Positions 12,311 through 22,590 of a DNA stretch of 64,000 nucleotides are shown piece after piece (the stretch's first letter is position 1; every line of letters begins with the position of its first letter). The position numbers and the translations under genes were made by a program. A model generated the notes under the pieces. It saw only the letters and a program-made list of their open reading frames with translations. It was not told the DNA's origin and did not search any database. This DNA comes from DASTFY01 sp963813375 (GTDB lineage Bacteria > Actinomycetota > Acidimicrobiia > Acidimicrobiales > Ilumatobacteraceae): contig CAWEYT010000018.1 of the NCBI GenBank assembly GCA_963813375.1, forward strand, positions 1-64,000, read 5' to 3'.

Positions 12311-12988
12311 GAGAGTCCGAGACAGCGACTGTCGTGACGGACGTCAACGGCATGGTGGGCGGGCGGTCGACTGTGAGCGCGTCAACCGGCCGCTAGCGAC
12401 CGAGAGCGCTGCGAGATGAGACGATCGACGCTCGCCGAAGATGAGGGGCGCATCCCGTCGCGCGGGGCTCGATTGGGTCTGCTGACGGGTGTGTTCCTGA
12501 GCGCGCGTTGTGCGTCCGCCTAACGGTGGCCGACGTGTCGATTAGCAGGCACTCCGGCGCCTGAGTTGCCGGTGCCGCCGTTTTCGGTCACGCTCACGTT
12601 CGGTGAGATGGCGGGGATTGCTTGCGGTGCCGTTGTTGGCGTTGTCGACGATCGCGGTGTGTTCAACGTGACGAAACCGTGCCCGAGCCGCCACCGATGA
12701 CTAGGGCAATCGGGCGCCAGTACGGGTAGCCATTCGTCTTGACCCCCGACGACGCTCGACGTGTCCTTCAACCGGGGTCTCGCCCTGCGGCCTGAGGGGT
12801 GACCTCGAGCGCGGTGAACTTCAGACGCTGGGACGCTCGATAGCACCTCTCGGCTCCGCCAAATCCGTCGCACCACTTCTCTCCGCTGCCGCATTTGCCG
12901 CAGCCCACCCGTACCCGGTGTGATGCGCCGCCGCGGTCGTAGTGCGGCGGCCGCACGCTCGGCGAAGCGTCGAAGGATCTCGCCGGGG
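12311..12988 (-). other. Poorly coding stretch, possible island filler
   Basis: No open reading frame here has convincing codon use or family resemblance, apart from the short Cys-rich frame at 12768-12908 listed separately. The DNA looks less GC-biased than its neighbours. I see no RNA gene, array or complete mobile element. Confidence 0.4.
12768..12908 (-). CDS. Possible 46-residue Cys-rich (zinc-binding?) small protein
   Basis: A short minus-strand frame starts at GTG 12908 and reads VGCGKCGSGEKWCDGFGG, then a further Cys in ERCYRASQRLKFTALEV before the stop. The spacing C-x2-C-x6-C-x8-C, with aromatic and glycine residues between, looks like a small zinc knuckle rather than random translation. 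There is no clear ribosome-binding site. It lies 81 bp downstream of the membrane-protein gene on the same strand. No family is recognised; it may be spurious. Confidence 0.3.
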   Translation of the reverse strand: MGCGKCGSGEKWCDGFGGAERCYRASQRLKFTALEVTPQAAGRDPG

Positions 12989-13495
12989 TCAGATCGGTCC
13001 GAGACCACCAGCGAGGCCGATCACGAACAGGGTGACGCCGACCACGATGGTAATGATGTGCGGAAACATCACGTGCGGAAGAAGGAACGGGTGTGATCGA
13101 GCCTTGCTCGGCTCCTCGGGCCATGGTTCGGGAACGCGGGACGATCCCTTGAGCTTGCCGCCCAGCACCCGAGCACTGGCCGTGTACCAACTCCAGTCGA
13201 TCAGCGGCGCCGACACCGGTCCCGCCCGCGAGGTCTCGAGTCCAAACAGCTGGAAGGCAGCGACCTCGATGTCGCCCATCCGAGGGTAGTACCGCATCTG
13301 ATGGACCTTTGTCGTACCCTCGACGATCCAGAAAGCCAGGGCGCTCACCGCGGCGACGAGGAACAGCCCGTAGTGGTCCTGTTGGAAGCCGAACCCGAGA
13401 CTCGCCAGACTCAACGTGACCCCCCATCCCTTGATCGTGAGGAGACGCTGGTCGACGTCGCGCACGAGATCGACCAGCTTGAAGTACTCGTTCAT
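12989..13495 (-). CDS. Conserved membrane protein of unknown function, three predicted helices
   Basis: The protein has 168 residues from ATG 13495; a GTG at 13558 or 13561 would add about 21 residues, and no strong ribosome-binding site decides. It begins MNEYFKLVDLVRDVDQRLL. Two membrane helices then fall in GVTLSLASLGFGF and YGLFLVAAVSALAFWIV, followed by a soluble stretch with the motif MRYYPRMGDIEVAAF and a C-terminal helix (IITIVVGVTLFVIGLAGGL). I recognise the two-helix plus R-Y-Y-P-R-M-x-D-I-E pattern from widespread bacterial membrane proteins of unknown role. Such proteins often sit in variable regions, which suits the island setting here. Confidence 0.6.
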   Translation of the reverse strand: MNEYFKLVDLVRDVDQRLLTIKGWGVTLSLASLGFGFQQDHYGLFLVAAVSALAFWIVEGTTKVHQMRYYPRMGDIEVAAFQLFGLETSRAGPVSAPLIDWSWYTASARVLGGKLKGSSRVPEPWPEEPSKARSHPFLLPHVMFPHIITIVVGVTLFVIGLAGGLGPI

Positions 13496-13561
13496 CAGAT
13501 CATCGTGCAGTCGGTTTTCGTTTCCGATGGTGTCAGCGTTCGGTTCCGCTCGGTCCACCAC

Positions 13562-14153
13562 TGCACCGTAGGCATGACGCGGGTCACCCGCCACCGGTCG
13601 ATCTCGATCGGGCGCTGGAAATCCGCCGATACGTGCTCTGCACACGCACGGGTACTTCCGGAGCACTGACGCCGAGGCGGCGGGCCGCCGGAAGTCCGCC
13701 GCGGCCGTCAGCACGGCCGACCGGCGAGATCCGGCAAAGCGCTCACCTACGGCGCCACCCTCTCCGAGGTCGCACCCGGCGTGGTTACACACAGGTGTTC
13801 CGCTCGGTCTTCGGTCCCAGCTTCTCAACGATCGAGCAGATCGCTCCCTACTGTGATCCGTGGTCGCGTCCGTGATCGAGGAAGCATTCCCACCGCCCGC
13901 TCATGCAGCTCGTTCGGATAGCTGTCAAGGCGTCGGCATCGCTCCATCAATCAAGGGACAGAGCTTCCGGATTCATCAGAGCGGTTCAGCCCTGTCCAGG
14001 GCCGGGCAATGTGGGCAGGAGGGGCGTTTGCCCGGAGACTCGCTTCGATGCCACGTGGACCGAGCTATCAGACGATCGCTGGTGTCAGGGTGGTGGTGCA
14101 GTGCTGCGGCGACCGGCGTGATGGGGTGGTGGGGTGGGCTTCTCGTCGGAGGT
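13562..14153. other. Non-coding or decayed stretch next to integrase remnant
   Basis: Nothing convincing is encoded on either strand. Reading frames here are short, mutually inconsistent and have atypical codon use. The position between a membrane-protein gene and a truncated integrase fits the eroded edge of an integrated element. Confidence 0.35.
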
Positions 14154-14339
14154 GCGGTCGGTCCACCAGGGTCGCCCGTGGATCGGGTGGGTGGGAGGTT
14201 GTTGTGGATGAGACTCCATCTCGAGCAGGAGGACCCGCTCAGCATGGCCTTTGCGCGAGAACGCCTTTGACTGCACTCGTCCCCAGGGGTGGCAAAACCG
14301 TGCCCGGTACCGACCGGCACGCTTCTGGATGTGGCCCAC
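14154..14339 (-). pseudogene. Tyrosine-recombinase (integrase) N-terminal remnant beside tRNA-Cys
   Basis: A GTG at 14339 is preceded by a near-perfect ribosome-binding site (GGAGGTGA, 4-5 nt spacing). The frame reads VGHIQKRAGRYRARFCHPWG, then RVQSKAFSRKGHAERVLLLE. This is the arm-binding N-terminal layout of phage/ICE integrases: G-S/H-I-x-K-R-x-x-G-R-Y/W-R-A-R-x-x-x-P-x-G-R-x-x-S-K-x-F-x-x-K-x-x-A-E. After about 60 residues the match ends; no core-binding or catalytic domain (R-H-R-Y) follows, so the gene is truncated. It lies 142 bp beyond the 3' end of tRNA-Cys and points away from it, the usual arrangement for an element integrated at a tRNA 3' end. Confidence 0.6.
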
Positions 14340-14480
14340 GGTCACCTCCGACTTGGGCGCGGCTGGGCGCGAACTGGGCCGCGAACTGGAGGTGAGTCCA
14401 GGACACCTGCTCGTCTCTGGCGGACACCGACGGCGACACGGAAAAGCGCCTTTGACCAGGAAGAATAGCAGGGCAAGGAA

Positions 14481-14555
14481 TGGAGGCGACGCCGGGAATC
14501 GAACCCGGGTACAGGGCTTTGCAGGCCCTTGCCTAAGCCACTCGGCCACGTCGCC
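14481..14555 (-). tRNA. tRNA-Cys (anticodon GCA), CCA encoded
   Basis: The minus strand gives a full cloverleaf of 72 nt plus an encoded CCA (14483-14481). The acceptor stem GGCGACG pairs with CGTCGCC, the discriminator is U, the anticodon loop is CTGCAAA and the T arm contains GGGTTCGATTCC. The anticodon GCA decodes UGC/UGU. The U discriminator is a known identity element of tRNA-Cys. The 3' end faces the integrase remnant. Confidence 0.95.
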
Positions 14556-14588
14556 AGGCGGTCCCTGACGGGACAGCGAGGGGCAACC

Positions 14589-15124
14589 CTACCCGGCGGT
14601 CGGCAAGCGGAGCACGGCCTGATTCCTCGTCCGGCGCCTCGTGTTCGTCACCATCAGCACGCCCTCGCCGTCCACCTGCACGTCCAGCCGGCGCCACGAC
14701 CGCCCGACAGGGAACGTCACCATGACCGCCTCGACCGGCGCCACGGCCCCGTCCGCGCAGACGACCTGCAGACCTGACCACCGAGCCACCACGGGAGCCC
14801 CCGAGGGCGGCTCGTCGAGCTCCATCCACGCGGCGATGTCAACCAACCTTGACGATTCCGCCGCTGCGAGTACCACCGGGACCCCTACCCCGGCGACCCA
14901 GCGGACCGACGCCACGACCGGCCCGAGCCGCCTGGAGCCCCCAGCGCACGCCACCGCCCGGCAGGCGGGTCCAGCACCTCCAGGACCGCCGAGGCCGCCA
15001 CCACACGCACCGCAACGGGGACCTGCCACCACAGCTGCACCCCCTCCCCCGGGCCCACTGAAGCGACGCTATGCCGCGCCTCGACGCCCACGAACGCAGC
15101 ACATGAGGAAGAATCACCGGCCAT
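14589..15124 (-). CDS. Hypothetical actinobacterial protein, one frameshift
   Basis: About 178 residues can be read from ATG 15124 (MAGDSSSCAAFVGVEARHSV) after correcting a frame change in the five-base G/C run near 14935-14943. The second half continues RLGPVVASVRWVAGVGVPVV and ends RRRTRNQAVLRLPTAG. No membrane helix is evident. The start overlaps that of the divergent ppk2 gene by two bases; an internal GTG is possible. No family is recognised, and the function is unknown. Confidence 0.4.
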
Positions 15125-16032
15125 GACCATCAGTCGTTCCGTCCTCGATCGCCTGCGGGTGGACCCCGGCGAGCCGGCCGGCCTCGCCCGCCGCAACCCG
15201 AGCTGGCACGGCGGCAAGGCCCTCGCCCACCTCAGCGGCAAGGGCGGCAAGAAGCGGGCCGAGCACGACCTCGAGCAGTCACGGCTGGAGATCGCCCGTG
15301 AGCAGGAGCTGCTCTGGGCGGACGACTCGCAGTCGCTCCTCCTGATCTTCCAGGCCATGGACGCCGCCGGCAAGGACGGCACCATCGGGCACGTCATGTC
15401 CGGCGTGAACCCGCAGGGCTGCGAGGTCACCTCGTTCAAGCAACCCTCGGCCGAGGAGCTCGACCACGACTTCCTCTGGCGGACCGCCAAGGCCGCGCCG
15501 CGAGCGGGGGCGGATCGGCATCTTCAACCGCTCCCACTACGAGGAGGTCCTCGTCGTCCGCGTCCACCCGGAGTTCCTCGCCAAGCAGCAGCTGCCGCCG
15601 GGGAACAGGGGGAAGCGCTTCTGGAAGCAGCGCTTCGAGAGCATCAACGACTTCGAGCGCCACCTGGCCCGCAACGGGACGACCATCGTCAAGTTCTTCC
15701 TGCACGTCTCCAAGGAGGAGCAGCGCCGCCGGCTGCTCGACCGCCTGATCGAGCCGGGCAAGGAGTGGAAGTTCTCGGCCGCCGACGTGGCCGAGCGGCA
15801 CCACTGGGACGAGTACATGCGGGCCTACGAGGAGGCGATCACGGCGACGTCGACCCGGTGGGCGCCCTGGTACGTGATCCCTGCCGACCACAAGCCCCTG
15901 ATGCGGATGCTGGTCGCCGGCGTCGTGGTCGACACGATCCGCTCGATGGACCTGGCCTTCCCGACCGTCAGCGCCGAGGCCCACGTGGCCAACGAGGAGG
16001 CCCGCCGGGTCCTGGAAGCGGAGCCGGCATGA
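15123..16032 (+). CDS. ppk2: Polyphosphate kinase 2 family protein, one frameshift
   Basis: This cytoplasmic enzyme transfers phosphate between polyphosphate and nucleotides. It has 303 residues from ATG 15123. The Walker A-like loop is MDAAGKDG (residues 79-86), followed by the family segment GVNPQGCEVTSFKQPS and E-E-L-D-H-D-F-L-W-R. After an extra base near 15500 the frame resumes at GRIGIFNRSHYEEVLVVRVH and continues with WKFSAADVAERHHWDEYM. The N-terminal layout resembles class III PPK2, which can phosphorylate AMP and ADP; the class is a tentative call. Its stop overlaps the start of the next gene (ATGA), so the pair is probably co-translated. Confidence 0.9.
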
Positions 16033-17042
16033 CCTCGATCGCCCAGCAGGCCGCCGTCGCAACGGAATGGATCGAGCAAGGGCGGACCGGTGCGCTCGTC
16101 CGGGTGACCGACACGGTCGGGCTCGGACCTCGACCCACCGACGAGCTGCTCCTGGTCGACGACAGCGGGCGCACGGAAGGCTCCCTGCTCGGGGGCTCGC
16201 TCGACGTCACCCTCACCGATGCCGCCCGCACCCTTCTGGCCGGGACGGTGCCGCTCACCACGCTGGGGCTCGACATCGGCGACGACGACGCGGAGCGGGC
16301 CGGCCTCACCTGCGGCGGGCACGTCAACGTGCTCATCCAGCGGCTCGACCAGGTGCCGACGGCCCTGTGGGAGGCACTGGCCGATGGTCGACCGGCGGCG
16401 CTGGCGACGGCGCTCGACGGCTCGGGCTCGGCGGTCCACCGCCCGAAGCAGCCGGCCGACGGCAGCTTGGGGGCGCCCGCGCTCGACGAGGCTGCCCGTG
16501 CCGTGGCCGAACCGCTCCTCGGCCAGCCTGGCCGCCACGTCGGCCGCGCTCGGACCGAAGAGGGCGAGGCCGTGGTGGAGGCGTGGCACCCCGTGCCTCG
16601 GCTGGTCGTCGTGGGCGCATCGGCACTGAGCAATGCCCTCGTCGCCCAGGCCGATCTGCTGGGCTGGCCGGCCGCGGTGGTCACGGATGCGGCCGAGTCG
16701 CTGGCCCAGGCCGAAGCGCTCGAGCCCGGTGACCTCATCGTGGTGGTCGACCACGATCACGATCTGGCCACGCCCGTGCTGGCCGCCGCGCTGGCGGGGC
16801 CGGCCGGCTACGTCGGCGGGCTCGGCTCCCGCCACACCCAGACCGAGCGGCGAGCCCGGCTGCAGGCGGCCGGGGTCGACGAGGCCACCATGGAGCGGTA
16901 CCACGGTCCGACAGGGCTGGATCTCGGGGCGCGCACGCCGGCCGAGACCGCGGTGTCCATCGTCGCCGAGGTGCTGGCCGAGCGATCGGGTCGGCCGGCG
17001 GCGCCGCTGGCCGGCACCAGCGGCCGCATCGGCGGCGGCTGA
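16029..17042 (+). CDS. XdhC/CoxI family protein (molybdenum hydroxylase maturation type)
   Basis: The protein has 337 residues and an intact frame, with its ATG overlapping the ppk2 stop. The N-terminal half matches the XdhC/CoxI domain and has a Cys in LTCGGHVNVLI, a position usually occupied by C-G-G-x-x-x-V/I. The C-terminal half is a Rossmann-type domain (LVVVGASALSNALVAQADLL) ending with the XdhC_C hallmark YVGGLGSRHTQTERRARL. Family members help insert sulfurated molybdenum cofactor into xanthine or CO dehydrogenases. No such enzyme is in this window, so the client is unknown and pairing with ppk2 is unusual. Confidence 0.8.
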   Translation: MTSIAQQAAVATEWIEQGRTGALVRVTDTVGLGPRPTDELLLVDDSGRTEGSLLGGSLDVTLTDAARTLLAGTVPLTTLGLDIGDDDAERAGLTCGGHVNVLIQRLDQVPTALWEALADGRPAALATALDGSGSAVHRPKQPADGSLGAPALDEAARAVAEPLLGQPGRHVGRARTEEGEAVVEAWHPVPRLVVVGASALSNALVAQADLLGWPAAVVTDAAESLAQAEALEPGDLIVVVDHDHDLATPVLAAALAGPAGYVGGLGSRHTQTERRARLQAAGVDEATMERYHGPTGLDLGARTPAETAVSIVAEVLAERSGRPAAPLAGTSGRIGGG

Positions 17043-17056
17043 GCGACCGACCCCGG

Positions 17057-18419
17057 TCAGGCGCTCCGGCGGCCGCGCTGGCCGGCGTTCCCGCCCGATC
17101 GGCCCGCGGTGGCACGCGAACGACCGTGGCCATGGCCGCCGTGCTTGGCGCCGCGGTGGGGCCGCTGCCCGGCATGACCGTCGCGTCGCGGGCCGTTCCG
17201 GCGCCCGGGAGCCGGAGCACGCCGACGACGACGTCGATGGGGCCGGTGCGACGACGCGCACCGTGCGCTCGACGGGCCGGCGGGACCCGAGCACGTCGAC
17301 GTCCGGGCGGGCGACGCCCTCGTCCACGCCGAGCGCCCGCTGCATCAGCCGCGTCGCCCGCACCTGCGGGTCCAGGATCAGCGACACCACAGTCCCGCTC
17401 TCCCCCGCCCGGCCGGTGCGGCCCGAGCGGTGCACGTAGTCCTTGTGGTCGGCCGGCGGGTCGAAGTGGACGACACAGCCGACGGCGTCGACATGGATGC
17501 CCCGGGCGGCCACGTCGGTCGCCACCAGGGCCCGGGCCCGGCCGGCGGAGAACGTCGCCAGCGCCCGCTCCCGCTGGGGCTGCGACCGGTTGCCGTGGAT
17601 GGCGACGGCCGGCACGCCCGCGGTGCCGAGCTGCTTGACCAGCCGGTCGGCGCCGTGCTTGGTCCGGCAGAAGACGATGGCCGAACCGTGCCGGGACACG
17701 ATGTCGGCGGTCAGGGCTACCCGGCTCGACGGGTCGGTGCGCCAGAAGAGGTGGCGGACGTCGCCGGCCTCGTCCTCGTCGGCCACCACCTCGTAGCGGC
17801 GCGGATCACGCTGGTAGCGGCGCACGAGCACGTCGACGGCACCGTCGAGGGTGGCCGAGAACAGCAGGGTCTGGCGATCGGCGGCCGTGGCGTCCAGCAG
17901 CCGCCGGACGGCGGGCAGGAAGCCCATGTCGGCCATGCGGTCGGCTTCGTCCACGACGGCGATGCGCACGTCCGACAGGTCGATGACCCGCTGGGCGACC
18001 AGGTCCTCCAGCCGGCCCGGGCAGGCGACGACGATGTCGACGCCGCGCTCGAGGGCCGACCGCTGCGGTCCGTAGCCGACGCCGCCGTAGATGGCGACCA
18101 CGCGCCGATCGACGGTCGACGCCAGCGGCACCAGCTCCTTGCGGACCTGTTCGGCCAGTTCCCGGGTGGGGACGAGCACGAGAGCGGTCGGCCGGCGGGG
18201 CCGCGACTTCTCGGTGCGCGTCGCCAGCGGGAGGGCGAAGGCCAGCGTCTTGCCGGAGCCCGTCGGGGCGCGGCCGGCGATGTCGTGGCCGGCCAGCGCG
18301 TCGGGCAGCACGGCGGCCTGGATGGGGAAGGGGGTCGTAATGCCGCGACGGTCGAGCGTCGCCACGAGCGCGGCGGGCACGCCGAGGTCGGCGAAGGTGG
18401 GGGTCAAGGAATGCTCCAT
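17057..18419 (-). CDS. DEAD-box RNA helicase with basic C-terminal tail, one frameshift
   Basis: This is an ATP-dependent RNA helicase (RhlE/SrmB-like architecture) acting in RNA remodelling. From ATG 18419 the protein shows the Q motif (FADLGVP and PFPIQ), motif I APTGSGKT (51-58), PTRELAE (Ia), DEAD (157-160), SAT (188-190), RGIHVD and HRSGRTGRAG. A frame change near 17240 is needed. The frame that then carries the tail is rich in Arg, His and Gly (RPHRRRRRRAPAPGRRNG and GRSGGNAGQRGRRSA) and stops at 17057, as expected for actinobacterial RG-rich helicase tails. Without the correction the frame would run on antisense through xdhC, which is clearly artefactual. Confidence 0.88.
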
Positions 18420-18587
18420 TCGAGGGCGATGAGAGGCCAGCTCGAGTGGATCCCTTCCTACGGGGATGCCCTGCGGGCCCACCGGCAACGACTGCCGGCG
18501 TCGATCCGGCACCCTGCCGGACCCCGGGAGCCTACCGGCAAGCAGGCACGAGTCCTCGGATGCGGACGCGGGTGAACCGCGCCACGA

Positions 18588-20580
18588 TCATCCCCGGTCG
18601 ATGGTGACGGGCTCGATCCCCTCGGCGGCCGGCAGCTCGAAGCCGAGGATCTGGCCGTAGAACGACAGCTCCGCGTCGAGCGCCCTGCGGATGTTGGCGG
18701 CCTGGCGGAAGCCGTGCTGCTCGCCCTCGAAGGGCACGTAGGCCACCGGTACGCGCCGGTCCCGCAGCGCGGCCACGATCATCTCGGACTGCGACGGCGG
18801 CACGACGGCGTCGTCGAGGCCCTGCAGCACGATGAGCGGCCGGTCGAAGCCGTCGAGCTGGTGGATGGGTGAGCGCTCCACGTACCGGTCCCGCTGTTCC
18901 GGGTAGGGGCCGATCAACCGGTCGAGGTACCGGCTCTCGAACTTGTGGGTGTCGGTGGCGAGCGCCTCGAGGTCGGCGACGCCGAAGTGGCTGGCCCCGG
19001 CGGCGAAGACGTCGCCGGTGGCCAGCGCGGCCAGGGTGGTGAAGCCGCCCGCGGAGCCACCCCGGATGCACAGGCGGGTCGGATCCACCCGACCCTGCTC
19101 GGCCAACCAGCGGGCCGCGGCCTCGCAGTCCTCCACGTCGGCGACGCCCCACGATTCCCGGAGGAGGTTGCGGAAGGCCCGGCCGTATCCGGTCGAGCCC
19201 CGGTAGTTGACGTCCACGACCGCGAACCCTCGCGACGTCCAGTACTGCACGCTCAGGCGCAGGGCCGGGAAGGCGCTGCCGGTGGGGCCGCCGTGGATCA
19301 TCACCAGCAGAGGCGGGCGCGAGCCCTCGGGTCCGATGAACCCCGGATTGGTCGGCGGGTAGAAGAGCCCGAAGGCGGTGGCGCCCTCGCCGGGCGAACC
19401 GGTAGGGAACTCGATGGGCTCGGGCACCGAGAACAGCTCGGCCGGCAGCCCGAGGTCCCGCGGCGGGCGGAGCACCGAGACGCCGCCCTGCACGTCGACG
19501 GCGACGACGGCGGGCTCGGTCGTCGGCGAGGCGCCGATGAGCACGACTCCCTCACCGCCGGCCACCACCGACTCGATCGTCGAGAACGGGAGATCGAGTG
19601 CCCGGAGCGAGCCGTCGGCCTCGCGAACCATCAGGCTGTCGAACCCGTCGCGGCTGATCCCGAACGCCACCCGCCCGCCAGGTAGGAACGCGTACCGGGA
19701 CTGGCCGAAGACCCACTGCGGCTCGCCGATCTCGCCGTCGACCACGACCATCGACTCGACGCCGCCCGCCGAGCGTCCAGCGGTAGAGGTTCCACCAGCC
19801 GGTCCGGTCGGAGAGGAACCAGAGCGAGCCGTCCTCGTGCCAGCGGGGCTGGCCGACCGACTCGGCGTCGCCGCCGGCCACCAGCACCGGCGGACCGTCG
19901 CCCTCCCGGACCATCAGGCGGGTGGCATCCCACGGCATGTCCGGGTGATCCCACTCCAGCCAGCAGATGGCCCGACCGTCACGGCTCCAGCGAGGGTCGG
20001 ACACGAAGTCCGGCCCGGTGACGACCACCTCGGCGTCAGGCGGCCCGTCACCGCGCGCCTCGAGGCGGACGATCTCGTTCACGACGTCGGCCGGGCCGCC
20101 GTCGGCCGGATGGCGCTCACGGACGCACAGCAGCCAGCGACCGTCGGGCGAGAGGTCACCGTCGGCCCACCGCTCCCCCCGGGCCACCGCGGGCTCCGCG
20201 CTCAGTGCCGTGGGCTCCCCGCCCGGGTCGAGCCGGTACAGGCGCTGGTCGGACCAGTTCGTGAACCACACCCGGCCGTCCCTCACGCACCACGCGCCGC
20301 CGCCGTACTCGTGGACCGCAGTGCGGGCGTTCCAGCCCTCCGGTAGCACGTCGACCGGCGCCGCACCGGAGCTGAGCCGCACCAGCTGGGTGCGCCCGCC
20401 CTCCCCCGGACGCTGCTCGGACCACCAGACATCGGTGCCGTCGACCCGAACCTCCGACAGCCCGGCGGCCGCCCGCACGATCAACTCGGACGTGATCGGC
20501 GTCGGCCAGGAGCCATAGGGCAGCACGGTGGGCGGGGCAGCATCGGCAGCGGGCACGATCGCCGAGCGTACCGAGCGCAT
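18588..20580 (-). CDS. S9 family (prolyl oligopeptidase/acylaminoacyl) serine peptidase, one frameshift
   Basis: About 663 residues from ATG 20580. The N-terminal part is a WD40-like beta propeller (for example DGDLSPDGRWLLCVRERHP and FVSDPRWSRDGRAICWLEWD). The C-terminal part is an alpha/beta hydrolase with the oxyanion stretch IHGGPTGSAF, the nucleophile in RGGSAGGFTTL (Ser codon at 19053-19055), Asp in GLDDAVVPPSQS and His in EGEQHGFRQ. A single extra base in the GGCGGGCGGCG run near 19761-19771 separates propeller blades. It likely cleaves short peptides in the cytoplasm, since no signal peptide is seen. It is divergent from the S41 peptidase gene, with an 80-bp shared upstream region. 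Confidence 0.88.
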
Positions 20581-20660
20581 CCGTCCCGTCCGGGGGACGA
20601 ACACACCGGGCCGGCGACATCCGGCACGTATCAAGCGCCGGACCTGCCGCTCAAACGCAC

Positions 20661-22573
20661 ATGCCAGCTACCCGCACGCGCCCCGCACGCACCCGTGGCC
20701 GCACCGACTCCGCCGCCACGGTCCCGCTCTCCGAGCTCCGCTCCAGCGAGACCTCACTGACCGAGGCGCAGCGGGCCACGATCGTCCGCCAGGCGATGGC
20801 GATGATCGACGGCCTCTACGTGCACCTCCCCCTCAAGCGGGCGATGCACGCCACCGATCCCATGCAGCGCCTGCGGCTCCTGGCCCAGCGCCTGCCCTTC
20901 CTCTCCGAGCGGCAGTTCCACGACGAGCTGATCGACATCTTCACCGACCTGCGCGACCTCCACACCAACTACGTGCTGCCGGCACCGTTCGCCGACCGCA
21001 CCGCGGTGCTGCCGTTCCTCGTCGAGGAGCACCTGCAGCAAGGGCGCCTCCGATACCTGGTCACGAAGGTGGCGAGCAGCGTGACGGCCCCGGAGTTCGG
21101 CCCGGGGGTGACCGTGACGTCGTGGAACGGCATCGCGTTCGACCGCGCCGTCGAGCTGAACGCCGATCGCCAGGCCGGCAGCAACCTCGATGCCCGCCGG
21201 GCCCGCGGCCTGGAGGCCATGACCATCCGATGGCTCGGGATGAGCCCGATGCCGGACGAGGACTGGGTGATCGTCGGCTACACGGGGCTTGGACGGCGAG
21301 GAACGGGAGCACCGCTTCGACTGGAAGGTCCTCGGTGCCGATCCCGGGCCCGACGGGGTCGACCCCACCGACGCCCGGAACCCGGCGGCCCGACAGCTCG
21401 GCATCGACGCCCGCTTCGAGGCCGTCCGCCGCGCCAAGAAGCGCCTGTTCAACCGGGACGCGATGGACCTGGAGGAGACGACGATGCGGAGCCGGGCCCG
21501 GTCGTCGAGGGCCGGCAGGCGCGGCGATGGTCCCCCATCCGGCCCGGCCGACGCCTCGACCATGCCCGACGTGTTCTCGTTCCGCCCCGTCGACGGCCCG
21601 GGCGGGCCGTACGGCTACGTCCGCATCTGGACGTTCTCCGTGGAAGACGACGGGCCGTTCCTCGACGAGTTCATCCGCATCGTCGGCCTGCTCCCCCAGA
21701 AGGGCCTGATCCTGGACGTGCGCGGCAACGGCGGCGGCCTCATCACCGCGGCCGAGAACCTCCTGCAGCTCCTCACGCCCCGTCAGGTGGAACCCAGCCG
21801 CCTCTCGTTCCGCTGCACGCCGCTCACGCTCGACCTGTGCCAGCGCTTCGACTTCGTGTCCCAGTGGGCGCCGTCCATCGCCCGCTCGGTCGAGACCGGG
21901 GAGCCCTACTCACAGGCGTTGACCCTGGAGGACCCGGCCGTCGCCAACCAGCGGGGTCAGCACTACCAGGGGCCGGTGGTGCTGGTCACCGACGCCCTGT
22001 GCTACAGCGCCACCGACATCTTCGCGGCCGGGTTCCAGGACAACCAGGTCGGCCCGGTCCTCGGGGCCAGCGGCAACACGGGCGCCGGTGGAGCCAACGT
22101 GTGGGACCACGCGCTGCTCCGTCAGGTCTTCCCGGGGCCAGGGAGCCCCTTCGGTGCCCTTCCCAAGGGGACGTCGTTCCGGGTGTCGATCCGCCGGATC
22201 ACCCGCGCCGGCGACAGCGCCGGGACACCGCTCGAGGACCTCGGCGTCGTTCCCGACCAGCGCCACGAGATGACGAAGCGGGACCTGCTCGAGGACAACG
22301 CCGACCTCATCGCCGCCGCCATCGCACTGCTGCGAGCCCAGCCCGAGCGGGCCCTCGTGGCGACGGTGGCCGGCCGTTCGGCGTCATCGGTCGACCTGGA
22401 GCTCACGACGACGGGCATCGATCGGGTGGACGCCTGGCACGACGGCCGCCCGCTCATGAGCACCGACGTCGGTGTCGCCGCCACGCTCACCGTGCCCGGT
22501 CACCGAAGGTCAGGTGACGCTCGAGGGCTACCAGGCCGGCGAGCTCCTCGTCGTCGGCCACATAGAAGTGTGA
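20661..22573 (+). CDS. S41 family (tail-specific/C-terminal processing type) peptidase, two frameshifts
   Basis: About 637 residues. The N-terminal region has the S41 feature ELIDIFTDLRDLHTNYVLPA. An extra base near 21290 interrupts YTGL/DGEEREHRFDW. The catalytic region follows, with GGPYGYVRIWTF, LILDVRGNGGGLITAAENLL and the nucleophile in VLVTDALCYSATDIFAAGF, then GASGNTGAGGANVWDH. A third C in the CCCGG run near 22497 shifts the end; removing it gives VPVTEGQVTLEGYQAGELLV and a stop at 22571-22573. No signal peptide is visible. The gene converges on the I42 inhibitor gene 17 bp away. Confidence 0.85.
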
Positions 22574-22590
22574 CGGGCGTGTAGCGGGAC

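Noticed and set aside
12520..13008. 162-codon minus-strand frame in the gap before the membrane-protein gene
   Set aside because: Its composition is random-like, it overlaps the 3' end of the neighbouring gene out of frame, and no start signal or family match is visible.
15825..18512. 895-codon minus-strand frame that would make a helicase with a 400-residue extension
   Set aside because: The extension is antisense to xdhC and ppk2; a frame change near 17240 restores a normal Arg/Gly-rich tail and stop at 17057.
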